A stretch of 32,507 nucleotides of DNA from an uncultured Flammeovirgaceae bacterium (GTDB taxonomy: Bacteria; Bacteroidota; Bacteroidia; Cytophagales; Cyclobacteriaceae), in NCBI GenBank assembly GCA_937884755.1, contig CAKZYJ010000458.1:1-32507 (forward strand), in the 5' to 3' direction. Position 1 is the stretch's first letter, and every line of letters starts with the position of its first letter. The notes beneath the pieces were generated by a model. It ran no database searches. It had not been told where the DNA came from and worked only from the letters and a program-made list of their open reading frames with translations. Below are positions 1 to 9,255 of the stretch, piece by piece. Position numbers and translations under genes: made by a program.

Positions 1-825
1 TGGCACCGAGATGTACCCGGCAAAGATAAATGCAATGGTATGATGGGACAGGCTTGGACAATAGAAGCCCTAGTAGAAGCGGCCCTTTTTTTTGACGATG
101 AGAGTCCTCTAAAATTGGCGGAGGAAGTTTTTCTTTTGCACGCCTTTGACAAACAAGCATCCCTATGGCATCGTTTAGATATAGATGGAACAGATCTTTC
201 ATTCGACTTGACGTTCAACCACCAACTTTGGTTTGCAGCAGCAGGTGGACTTCTCTCTAAAGTATCTCATCTAAAAGAGGTAGGAGTATCGGTGAGTCAC
301 TTTATGGAACAGCTCCCTCAACTGTTAAACATCTACGAAAGCGGTTTAATTTATCATTTACTCAACACCGACCCACCAATGAAAAGGGTAATCAAATCAT
401 TATTAAAGCCCTTACCTAAGTATAGAAAACATGAAGCAGCATTGCATTACAAAGCGATTGGCTACCATAGTTTTAATATGTATGCTTTTGGTCTGTTAAA
501 AGGGGTGTATAAAAATAATGCTTTTTGGCAGCTTGGTAAATTCAGAGGTACTCTAGATTACCTATATTCAGAAGAGTACAAACAAGCTGTATTAGATAAC
601 ATATATGCCTACCCTTACAATCCTCCAGGCTTTGAAGTGCCTTTTGCACAAGAAGCGTTTGATAACATAAGTTCTAGAGAAAAAGCGTATTGGGTAAACA
701 GTCAGCTTCGTCATGGTTTTTCTTTCAAAGAAAAATTATTCAGTAAGGGTAGTGAAGACTCTCACACTGCCTCAGCTAGGCTGTATGAAGCTACACGCTT
801 GAGTGATATTGAGGTTGATTTATGA
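1..825 (+). CDS. Polysaccharide-locus protein, probably alpha/alpha-barrel type (5' end outside window)
   Basis: The frame is open from base 1, so the gene starts upstream of the window; the first ATG, at 40, is internal. The visible 274 codons end in TGA. Near the left edge is a segment NGMMGQAWTIEAL, followed by helical stretches rich in Trp, Tyr, Leu and His, including an FNHQLWFAAAG segment. Repeated amphipathic helices with aromatic residues suggest an alpha/alpha-toroid fold, as in carbohydrate-active enzymes and in poorly characterised proteins of surface-polysaccharide loci. I cannot assign a reaction. No membrane segment is visible in this part. A 96-base gap separates it from the exported beta-helix gene downstream. 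Its position upstream of glycosyltransferases suggests a role in making or modifying the same polymer. The assignment to the locus is fairly safe; the fold is inference. Confidence 0.6.
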   Translation, partial: WHRDVPGKDKCNGMMGQAWTIEALVEAALFFDDESPLKLAEEVFLLHAFDKQASLWHRLDIDGTDLSFDLTFNHQLWFAAAGGLLSKVSHLKEVGVSVSHFMEQLPQLLNIYESGLIYHLLNTDPPMKRVIKSLLKPLPKYRKHEAALHYKAIGYHSFNMYAFGLLKGVYKNNAFWQLGKFRGTLDYLYSEEYKQAVLDNIYAYPYNPPGFEVPFAQEAFDNISSREKAYWVNSQLRHGFSFKEKLFSKGSEDSHTASARLYEATRLSDIEVDL

Positions 826-921
826 GAAATATTTACTAATTCAATGTAGTATTTTAACTTTTCTTAAAACATTTATATTTTTACAAAGATTACATAGCTG
901 CTGTAGACCATTAAATAACTT

Positions 922-2778
922 ATGAGGCTTCTTGAACTACTACTCGTTACAAGCTTATCTTTACTATCTTATTCCCTCGTATTTTCTCAAGTTTTACCCT
1001 CAGACCGATCTACAGATTGGTCAGTAGCTGGAATTGATGTAGAAGCTGGTACTGCCAATGAACAGGTGTCTCATACGACAGCAACGTTAGCAGCGTCTAG
1101 CTCACCTTCAAGCTATGATGAATTTAACTTTGTTACTTTTTTTGGTGGTGATAACAGTGGGCGTTACGATAACGCTAATATTTTACAGAAAGCATTAGAT
1201 CAAACTCCAGCAGGTGCAACTATCTACTTTCCATCAGGGATATATTTATTTAAAAGGCAAATTAACGTGCCCAGCAACAAAGTTATCAAAGGAGTATCCC
1301 CATATACTACATTGTTTAGATTTGATTTATCAGGTAGAAATGAAAATTTATTTCTGATAAAGGGGGCAAGAGACCCGTACGCTGAGTTTGTTCCGGTAAC
1401 TAACCCATATCACAGAGGTGCAGTCAAGGTTGATGTACAAGATAGCTATTTGTTTAAAGAAGGAGACGATATTGAGATTGAGCAAGAAAATGATGAGAAT
1501 ATCTATTTTGTAGAAGCGCATAAACGAGAATGGGCACAGTGGGCAGTAGGGCAACTTATGAGAGTAGACAGAGTAATGGGCTCTACTCTTCATTTAGATC
1601 GACCTTTAAGCATAGATTACAATTCAGATTTAAAGATTAGACTGTCCAAAACTAGACTAATAAAAGATATAAAGTTTGAAACATTTTCTATCGAACGTCT
1701 GGATAATGGTATCGGGGCTAACTTTTTCTTTACCTACGCAGCCAACTGCCAAATTTCTTGCGTCCGAAGTACTATGGCTACTCGAGAGCACGTTCGTATA
1801 AACAAGTCTCGTAACTGTACGGTAAAAGGTAGCTATTTTTTTGATGCCCAATACCATTGCGGGGGAGGCGCAGGATATGGTATATTGCTGAGTGATCACC
1901 CTAACCACTGTTTAGTATACAATAATATTTTTTCGGATCTACGACATTCTATTGTGGTAAAAGAAGGGGCAAATGAGAATGTGGTAAGCTACAACTACTC
2001 AATTAGACCCAAAATATCAGATGGCAGAATAGCAAACAAAGCATGTTATAATCCTAGATACACTGATTTCCCCGATATTTCAGTGCACGGACATTATTCA
2101 TTTATGAATTTATTTGAACACAATGTTGTTCACGCAATCCACAGTGCTGATAATTGGGGGCCTTCAGGTCCGGGAACTACGTTTTTTAGGAATCTGGTGG
2201 AGTCAAGGTACGGCCTAAAAATAAGCATGAGATCAGAAAAGCAGAATGTTATTGGTAACGTAGTTCCCGGAGGTATTTATTTAGAAGATGACCCTGTTGA
2301 TACGTTTATAGCGAAGAACCGCCGTGGAGGAAGAAAGCTTGATACTTCACGCGATTACTCTCTACCCCTGTCCTTATATCTACCAGAAAAACCGGATTTT
2401 TACGGCGAAATGTCGTGGCCTTCAATTGGCCCATACTACCCTGTAAAACTTAACAGCAATCCGGCCAAAGCTAGGTGGGAGCGAAACAATATTTTTGATA
2501 AATATTGTTGTGGCGAAATACCTGGTCTGGAATCTCAAATTACTTATGAGGGAGAGTTTGTGGTTTTCTATGAACGTAATGAGATAGTTATTGAGCATCT
2601 ATACGAAAAAATCTATGACATTACCCTAATTGATTCTCAAGGACGTATTCTGAAACAAAACGAGCATTTTGATATCTCAAAACCTATAGTTGTAAATCAT
2701 AGCTTACCAAATGGATTGTATGTCCTTAATCTAAGAAACAAAAATACTACAGAGCGAATTAAGCTAATCGTAAATTAA
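922..2778 (+). CDS. Exported pectate-lyase-like right-handed beta-helix protein with T9SS sorting domain
   Basis: A 618-residue secreted protein. Residues 1-22 are a Sec signal peptide (hydrophobic core, then FSQ). Residues about 68-130 match the start of the pectate-lyase-superfamily fold: FFGGDNSGRYDNANILQKAL, then ATIYFPSGIY and NKVIKG. Repetitive beta-helix rungs rich in N and G follow to about residue 450. Residues about 550-618 look like a type A T9SS C-terminal sorting domain: a YDITLIDSQGRIL strand, then LPNGLYVLNLRNK and a final KLIVN. It is therefore expected to cross the outer membrane by T9SS and be surface-anchored or released. The substrate is unknown; lyase, epimerase or hydrolase activity on an acidic polysaccharide are all possible for this fold. 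The gene lies 15 bases before the GT2 gene, so it is probably cotranscribed with the polysaccharide genes. Confidence 0.85.
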   Translation: MRLLELLLVTSLSLLSYSLVFSQVLPSDRSTDWSVAGIDVEAGTANEQVSHTTATLAASSSPSSYDEFNFVTFFGGDNSGRYDNANILQKALDQTPAGATIYFPSGIYLFKRQINVPSNKVIKGVSPYTTLFRFDLSGRNENLFLIKGARDPYAEFVPVTNPYHRGAVKVDVQDSYLFKEGDDIEIEQENDENIYFVEAHKREWAQWAVGQLMRVDRVMGSTLHLDRPLSIDYNSDLKIRLSKTRLIKDIKFETFSIERLDNGIGANFFFTYAANCQISCVRSTMATREHVRINKSRNCTVKGSYFFDAQYHCGGGAGYGILLSDHPNHCLVYNNIFSDLRHSIVVKEGANENVVSYNYSIRPKISDGRIANKACYNPRYTDFPDISVHGHYSFMNLFEHNVVHAIHSADNWGPSGPGTTFFRNLVESRYGLKISMRSEKQNVIGNVVPGGIYLEDDPVDTFIAKNRRGGRKLDTSRDYSLPLSLYLPEKPDFYGEMSWPSIGPYYPVKLNSNPAKARWERNNIFDKYCCGEIPGLESQITYEGEFVVFYERNEIVIEHLYEKIYDITLIDSQGRILKQNEHFDISKPIVVNHSLPNGLYVLNLRNKNTTERIKLIVN

Positions 2779-2793
2779 TATCTGGCTGTATCT

Positions 2794-3660
2794 ATGGGGC
2801 TATTAATTTCAGTAATTATCCCAGTTTATAATGACCATACAGGGCTTATTACCACTTTAACCACCCTAACTAATCAGACCTTACCAGAAAGCGATTATGA
2901 AATTATTGTCGGAAATGATGGGGGATCTCCCGCTATTAGAAATATTTGTAATGATTTCGGAGTGATTTGTGTAGATATTATTCCAAACAGAGGATCATAT
3001 CATGCTCGTAATCAGGCCATGCGTAAGGTTAATAGTAAGAATTTTGCCTTTGTAGATGCTGATATTTCTGTGCCTCCAAACTGGCTTGAAAACGGATTAA
3101 ATGCCCTGCAAGAGGCAGATTATGTTGCAGGTGACGTTATCATTCAGAAAACGAAGAAAATGAGCCTCGCGGAATTGTTTGAGTATTATAGTGCTTTTAA
3201 AATTCAGGATTACCTTACAGAGCATCATTTTGGAGTAACCGGAAATTTGTTCGTAAAAGGGCGTATCTTTACTGCTGTAGGTGAATTTGATCAGCGGTTG
3301 CGTTCTAGTGGTGATTTAGAGTTCGGTGATCGGGTTTACCGCCATAGCAAGTTTGTTCAGAAATATTCCAGCGATATTACAGTGTTGCATCCTCCCAGAG
3401 GGTTTCGCAATTATAGTAGGAAGATAAAGCGAGGTGCAGTAGGCCAAGTTATGTTAAAGGAATACTATCCGGATCGTTTTCCGCATATCAATCCAGGGTA
3501 TGGCAAAGCTATAATTAGATCTATTGTACCACCAATAGCGTGGTTGAAGAAAATGATGGTCTACGAAAAAATACATATAGCGTTCTTGCTTTTTATATTC
3601 CGGTGGTACGTCAATATTATGAAGGGTTTTTATACAGTTCGTACTTTATTAAAGCGGTAA
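2794..3660 (+). CDS. Family 2 glycosyltransferase (GT-A fold)
   Basis: A 288-residue cytoplasmic or membrane-associated glycosyltransferase. It opens with ISVIIPVYNDHTGLITTL, the usual GT2 nucleotide-binding start. The nucleotide-diphosphate/metal motif DAD is at residues 88-90 (FAFVDADISVPP). Further along are GNLFVKG and SSGDLEFGDRVYR, corresponding to the acceptor-site and catalytic-base region of GT2 enzymes. The C-terminus has a hydrophobic segment (IAFLLFIFRWYVNIM) that may anchor it to the inner membrane. It should transfer one sugar from a nucleotide-sugar donor to the lipid-linked repeat unit. The specific sugar cannot be read from the sequence. It lies between the T9SS beta-helix gene and the polymerase-like gene with short gaps (15 and 18 bases). 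The gene appears full length. Confidence 0.88.
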   Translation: MGLLISVIIPVYNDHTGLITTLTTLTNQTLPESDYEIIVGNDGGSPAIRNICNDFGVICVDIIPNRGSYHARNQAMRKVNSKNFAFVDADISVPPNWLENGLNALQEADYVAGDVIIQKTKKMSLAELFEYYSAFKIQDYLTEHHFGVTGNLFVKGRIFTAVGEFDQRLRSSGDLEFGDRVYRHSKFVQKYSSDITVLHPPRGFRNYSRKIKRGAVGQVMLKEYYPDRFPHINPGYGKAIIRSIVPPIAWLKKMMVYEKIHIAFLLFIFRWYVNIMKGFYTVRTLLKR

Positions 3661-3678
3661 CGTCACTATAAGAAGCTT

Positions 3679-4881
3679 ATGATTTTGTCCAGGAAGCATA
3701 TATTTTATCTCCTGTTCTTAATTCACATTTTCGGACTGGTAATTTATTACAATAGTGACTCACTACGTAAAATAGTTTATGTAATTCCATTAGTAGTTTT
3801 TGTGCTGTGGATACTAGGGTTATCTATAAGTGGTAATTTTCGCATTCAAAAAGGCATCTATACCGAGATTTGGAAACGTTACTATAGCTACTTTTTTGGG
3901 CTATTTTACGTTCTTCTTCTACAGTCTATTCTTGCTTACGCTAATAGAGGTACCATTAACTCCAGGTTAATAAGTGAATCAATTTTCACGTTCTTCCCTT
4001 TACTTTCAGTAGCTCTGCTAGCTTATTACATGGATTACACAAAGACGCGGCAGATAGTAAGCATTCTTTTTGGAGGAATCATTATTGCATTTATTGCTGA
4101 AAAGGGAGTAGGCGGAATTCTACATTTTCATCAGGTAAACCTTGCTGAATCGTTAATTTCTTCTTCTTTTCAAAGTGAATCAGGACTGGCCTTCCTTATT
4201 GGATTATTTTCTTTCTACTTTCTATTTACAAAAAAGTGGGGACTGCTTTCTATAAGCCTGTTTTTTGTTCTAATATCAGGTAAACGGACGGTACTAGCAG
4301 CCGTTGTTTTATGCTTGGTAATATATCTTGTGTTGGCTGTATTTCGGATTGATACAAAAAGATATCGTGCTGTTTTGTCAATAGTTGCGTTATTAGCTAA
4401 TGCTTTTGTTGTCTATCTTATTTATCTTCTCGCTTCCGGCACGTTTGATCATCTCATTATTGAGAATGTTGGGTTACCACCTAATTCCTTTACCAAAGGA
4501 AGGTATAACCTGTGGAAGATTATTATCACTACCTATGATTTGAGCTACTTAGGTTCGGGGCTAGGAAGTATTAGTGATCTCTTAGTGGATCAACTTAACT
4601 ATCCATTACACAATCCACTAAATGATGTGCTAAAGATCGTGGTAGAGCATGGTTTTATCGTGTTCAGTCTCTGGTTTTTTATTTATTATTTTGTTCATAG
4701 CTACAAACGGGAAGCCTTTGTCATTACAATATATACTAACGTTTTATTCCTTTCTACTAATGTGCTTATTTATTTCTTCTTTATGTTCTGTCTATACCTC
4801 ATTCATAGTGCACTGATAACCGAAGATGTGCTTTCGCAACGAGAGGAAAAAAGAAAGAAGTTGATAAAACAACCTGCTTAG
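3679..4881 (+). CDS. O-antigen polymerase/ligase-like (Wzy/WaaL-type) integral membrane protein
   Basis: A 400-residue, very hydrophobic protein with about ten predicted membrane spans. The larger soluble loop, between roughly residues 255 and 310, includes GRYNLWKIIITTY and GSGLGSISDLL. The loop continues with HNPLNDVLKIVVEHG, which resembles the conserved H-N-x-(F/L)-L...E-x-G pattern at the end of the periplasmic loop in Wzy/WaaL-family proteins. The role would be polymerising undecaprenyl-linked repeat units, or ligating glycan, at the periplasmic face. A short basic C-terminal tail (EEKRKKLIKQ) is probably cytoplasmic. Sequence similarity in this family is weak, so the assignment rests on topology, the loop motif and the locus. 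It is the only Wzy candidate in the window; no Wzx flippase or Wza/Wzc export gene is seen here. Confidence 0.75.
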   Translation: MILSRKHIFYLLFLIHIFGLVIYYNSDSLRKIVYVIPLVVFVLWILGLSISGNFRIQKGIYTEIWKRYYSYFFGLFYVLLLQSILAYANRGTINSRLISESIFTFFPLLSVALLAYYMDYTKTRQIVSILFGGIIIAFIAEKGVGGILHFHQVNLAESLISSSFQSESGLAFLIGLFSFYFLFTKKWGLLSISLFFVLISGKRTVLAAVVLCLVIYLVLAVFRIDTKRYRAVLSIVALLANAFVVYLIYLLASGTFDHLIIENVGLPPNSFTKGRYNLWKIIITTYDLSYLGSGLGSISDLLVDQLNYPLHNPLNDVLKIVVEHGFIVFSLWFFIYYFVHSYKREAFVITIYTNVLFLSTNVLIYFFFMFCLYLIHSALITEDVLSQREEKRKKLIKQPA

Positions 4882-4902
4882 TAATAGTAAACAAATATAG
4901 GT

Positions 4903-6033
4903 ATGCATATTCAAACTAGATCTTTGTTCTGGATTATTTGGTTCTCTCTAGGCTTTATCGGCTGTAGTGAAAAAGAGCCAGAAATGTTTATGAATGAATC
5001 TACTCAAATTGATCTCGATTCTATAGATGACATATACGCACCTACTAGCGTAAAACTAATTATGAAAAAAGTCTGCGATTGGCAGGTAACTCATCCGGTT
5101 GAGAGAAATGATGGTAATGGTATGGCTTGGGCTCGCTCTGCTTTTTATGCCGGAATAATGGCAACATATCAGGCTACAGGTGAAGAGAAATACCTGAATC
5201 AAGTGCTTCGATGGGGTACTGCTAAACAGTGGAAGTTAGACAATCGCTAAGACCACGCAGATGACCACGCTAGCGGACAAAGTTACCTCGAAGCATATCT
5301 CGAGCGACCAAACCCTACCATTCTTTACCACGCTCAGAAAACGTTTGACAAGCTTATTGCAGAAAACAGAGTAGGACGTGAGCTCTACTGGTGGGCTGAT
5401 GCTTTATTTATGTCTCCACCCGTAGCGGCTCGATTATATGAAACTACTAATGATGAGAAATATATTGACTTTTTGAATACAATGTGGTGGGATACTCATG
5501 ACTTCTTGTATGACCCCGAAGAACGGTTATTTTTTCAAAGTCATTGGTTCTTTCGTAAAAAAACTCCTAATGGACGTAAAACTTTCTGGGCAAGAGCCAA
5601 TGGATGGGTAATGGCTGGCACGGTACGTGTTCTGCAGTATCTACCGACCAGCAATGACTATCATGAACGATACGTAGAATTACTACAAGAGATGGCAGAG
5701 GCGGTGGCAGCTCAGCAGCAAGAAGATGGCCTTTGGCGCCCCAGTTTGCTCGATGTAGAAGAAGCACCCTTTCCGGAAACAAGTAGCTCATCTTTCTTTG
5801 TGTACGCTATTGCTTGGGGAATAAACAACGGTTATCTGCCTGAAGAAACATACCTACCTGTTGTCACTAAGGCTTGGGAAGCATTGGTAGGTGCTATTCA
5901 TCCCAACGGAAAACTGGGCTGGGTACAACCCGGTGGTAGTAAGCCTGATGAAGTAACGTACGATAACTACCAAGAATTTGGAGCAGGTTCGTTTCTATTA
6001 GCAGGCAGTGAAGTACTTAAGTTAAATAGGTGA
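4903..6033 (+). pseudogene. GH105-type unsaturated uronyl hydrolase lipoprotein, interrupted by an in-frame TAA
   Basis: Two open segments (4903-5250 and 5410-6033) lie in the same frame, and the codons between them continue the protein directly; only the TAA at 5248-5250 interrupts it. Read through, the product is 376 residues, close to the usual GH105 length. The N-terminus is a lipoprotein signal (LGFIGC, Cys21). After the stop the frame gives DHADDHASGQSYLEAYLE, the conserved active-site stretch of GH105, then WWADALFMSPPVAARLYE with the likely catalytic Asp, and later FFRKKTPNGRKTFWARANGW. GH105 enzymes remove the unsaturated uronic acid left by polysaccharide lyases. The N-terminal product alone (115 residues) would lack the catalytic region. 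The first ATG after the stop, at 5410, is not a credible start because it cuts through the active-site helix. Either a nonsense-mutated pseudogene or a read-through gene. Confidence 0.85.
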
Positions 6034-6057
6034 AAGTGATAAAATGCCTGTTAGTTT

Positions 6058-8082
6058 ATGCGAACTTATTTGATAGTAGTAATAATCTTATTGGCTTTTC
6101 AGTGCTGTAAGAGTGGCGAAAATGCTAGTTCATTAACTCCTGTTAATGGCCTCGATACGCTCTTTATTTACGTAAATAAAGAGGGGAAAAACGAATGGAC
6201 TGGTCGGCTGAACAAACCCAATAAAATGCAGACTGATGGGCCATTGGCTTCTCCACAGCGTGCTATTGAACGGATATCTGAGGTCCGGCAAGACTCAGTA
6301 AACGTTCCAGTTGTAGTGCAAATAGCACCAGGAACTTATTATCTTGACAGTACACTCGTAATTCCTGAAATTGCTTCAGGTACTAAAGATGCTGTAACTG
6401 TTATCCGTGGTGCTGAAGACCAACAGACTGCTTTAGTAGGGGGAATAGTTGTGACTACTACAAAAGCACCGACCACTTTTCTTGACCGCATTGATTCGTC
6501 TTATCTAGACAAGATAAGTGAGATCGATATAAAAGCATAAGGCATAGATGATTTGGGTTCGCTCGAGCCAAGGGGATTTCCTCGGCCTAAGTACTTAGCT
6601 CCGGTCGAGGTATTTGTCAATAGAAATCCTCTCCAGATAGCGCGTTGGCCTAATGAGGGGTGGGCTAAAATCGCTGATGTAAAAAAGGGACGCTTTGGTG
6701 ATCAGTTTAATTACTCGGGTGATCGTCCTGATCGGTGGTTAAAAGAAAAGGAAATATGGCTTCACGGGTTTTGGGCAAGAGACTGGGCTGATTCCTATGT
6801 TAGGGTAGAAAAGATTGATACCACTACCAATACTGTTAAAACTCAAAAACCGTATGGAACCTACGGCTATATAAAGGGAAAGCGCTATTACGCCCTAAAT
6901 ATTCTAGAGGAGCTAGACTCACCCGGAGAATGGTACTTTAATAAAGAGAGCGGTAAAATTCACCTATGGTTACCTGAGACAGATCAAGTTAACACTGAGC
7001 TTATACTTTCTTTATTACCAGAGCCAATTCTCCAATTGCAGAACACTTCTTTTGTTAGAATAGAGAACATGACTCTCGAGGTTACCAGAGCTACTGGTGT
7101 CCAGATTATTAGCGGTAATCACAATACCATTACAAAGGTACAAATACGAAATACCGGAAACCTAGGTCTTGAGGTGACCGAAGGTTTTAATAACGCTATT
7201 TCTGATTGCGAGATCTATAATACAGGCGAAGGAGGAATACGAATCACGGGTGGCAATAGAGACTCGCTCATCAATGCTGAACATGTGATTTACAATAACG
7301 AAATACACCATACGAACCGCTGGGTAAAGACTTATAGTCCGGGCATTCAACTCGAGGGGGTAGGAGTAGTGGTGAAGAACAATTACATCCACGATATTCC
7401 CCATATGGCGATTCGCATCATTGGCAATGAACACCTAATCGAACGTAACGAGATAGCAAGAATTGGTTCTGAGACTGGAGACTCAGGAGCTATATATTTG
7501 GGTAAAGACTGGACTATGCGGGGCAACACTATTCGCCACAATTATTTTCATGATATTAATAGTAAGTATCACCGAGGCTTGATGGGTGTTTACCTAGACG
7601 ATTTGGCCAGTGGCACTATCATCGATGGAAATATCTTTAAGAATGTTCAGCGGGCCGTGGTTGTGGGAGGCGGAAGAGATAATATTGTGAGAAACAACGT
7701 TTTTCAATCTTCTCGTTCGGCAGCAGTGCGAGTTGAATATCGTCAAGCTACGGCGGTTAATGCTGAAGATCAGCTTCGGAAGCGACTAGAGAGTGTTCCT
7801 TACCTTAGTGAGGCCTGGAAAAGAAAATATCCCGAGCTTCTTACTATTTTAAAGGATGATCCTTTGGCACCAAAGAATAATATTATTGAGAACAATACTG
7901 TAGTGGATGGCAAGTGGTTAGAGATTACTAATAAGGCAAAAGTGCTGCAAAAAATGAAGAATAATAACATTATCAATGGCACTAACCTTCGCTCGGAAAA
8001 GGATTCCAATAATTCTGCTTCGCTAGATAAATTTGAGGGACGTACTGCCATTCCTATGAGTGAAATCGGTATTCAAAAATAG
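6058..8082 (+). pseudogene. GH141-like right-handed beta-helix lipoprotein, interrupted by an in-frame TAA
   Basis: Segments 6058-6540 and 6553-8082 share one frame and are separated only by the TAA at 6538-6540; together they make 674 codons. The start encodes a lipoprotein signal with a double Cys (LLAFQCCKSG). Next come VVVQIAPGTYYLDSTLVIPE and a GGIVV segment typical of the N-terminus of GH141-like beta-helix proteins. Then follow the interrupted DIKA-stop-GIDDLG stretch, VFVNRNPLQIARWPNEGW, LHGFWARDWAD, LEELDSPGEWYFNKESG, and about ten beta-helix rungs (NTITKVQIRNTGN, NNYIHDIPHMAIRI, DNIVRNNVF). Family members usually read D-L/I-K-A-L-G at the break, so TAA probably replaced a Leu codon TTA. 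The N-terminal product alone would lack the whole helix. Known GH141 members act on fucose- or xylose-containing glycans; the activity here is unknown. Confidence 0.82.
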
Positions 8083-8115
8083 AATTGGTATTTTTTATAA
8101 CGTTTACTCGCCAAT

Positions 8116-9255
8116 ATGCACCAGAGGGTGGTCATTATTCAGAGACGCTTAACCCAGTATAGAAAACCCTTTTTTGAACTGTTGAGAAAAAGGCTTCAGA
8201 GCGAAGGGATTGACTTAAAGATTATTTATGGGAAGCCTAGCCGAACGGAGCAGTTGAAAGGAGACAATGTCACCTTAGAATGGGGAGCTCAGATTACAAA
8301 CAGAACGATTAAAGTTTTTCGTATTTCCTTACTTTGGCAGCCAGTACTTAGCTACATTGAGAAGGGAGACCTTGTTATTGTAGAACAAGCTAGTAAGTTG
8401 CTGAGTAATTACGTTCTGCTTCTCTTGTATAAGTTGGGAAGAATACGACTTGGATACTGGGGTCACGGGAAGAATCTACAAGCTCGAAAGAATCAGTGGC
8501 AAACTGAAATTGGAGAACTATAAAAAAAGCGGATTTCTAAGCAAGTGCACTGGTGGTTTGCTTATAATGACTTGAGTATGAGAATTGTTGAGAAAATAGG
8601 GTTTCCCTCAGATAGAATCAGCTCTGTACACAATACTATTAATACTGACCTCTTCTTAGCACACAACACCACAAATACAGCTATTCAGCAATATAGGCAA
8701 AAGTACCGAATACGCTCAGAAAACGTCTGCATCTTTATGGGAAGCCTATATGAAGAGAAGAGAATTCCATTTTTACTTAATGCTTGCAATAGAATTAGAG
8801 AGCTTGTTCCTGATTTTGAAATGATTATTGTTGGTGCTGGGCCTAGCGAACACTTGGTAAGGGATGTAGTTAAGAAATATGACTGGATTCACTATCTAGG
8901 ACCCAAGTTCGGAGAAGAGAAACTAGAACTATTAGCATTAGCTAAGCTATTGCTCATGCCAGGTTTGGTTGGGCTCGCAGTTATAGATGCATTTGCTTCC
9001 GAAACTCCCCTCATTACCACTAATATAGATTATCATAGCCCCGAGATTGACTATTTAGTGAACGGATATAATGGAGTTATTGTAAACAACCCAGAAGATT
9101 ATCAGCTATATGCCCACGAAGCGTCACTCCTTCTGTCAAACAATGATCAATTGAAAATACTCCAGACTGGTTGTCGAGAATCTAGAGAAAAATATACACT
9201 CAATAATATGGTTGACCGTTATTCTAATGGAATTTTATTGGCATTAAACAATTGA
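8116..9255 (+). pseudogene. GT4-type glycosyltransferase, interrupted by an in-frame TAA
   Basis: Segments 8116-8523 and 8545-9255 are in one frame, separated by the TAA at 8521-8523; together they encode 379 residues, a normal GT4 length. The N-terminal half carries the acceptor-side Rossmann fold (VVIIQRRLTQYRKPFFELLR, then VIVEQASKLLSNY and GYWGHGKNLQAR). The frame continues after the stop as KKRISKQVHWWFAYNDLSM. It goes on with the C-terminal nucleotide-sugar domain: CIFMGSLYEEKRIPFLLNA, MIIVGAGPSE, and MPGLVGLAVIDAFASETPLI in place of the E-x7-E region. A protein ending at the stop would have only the N-terminal domain and should be inactive. No convincing restart is visible: the first ATG after the stop (8579) is well inside the conserved WWFAYND segment. 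The last codons overlap the next GT4 gene by 4 bases. Confidence 0.83.

Noticed and set aside
5251-5409. Separate intergenic gap between two small GH105-like genes
   Set aside because: The frame continues through it with conserved GH105 active-site residues, so it is coding sequence after an in-frame stop.
4903-9255. Genome-wide reassignment of TAA to a sense codon
   Set aside because: Intact neighbours such as the beta-helix (2778) and GT2 (3660) genes end in TAA at the expected family length, so TAA works as a normal stop in this genome.
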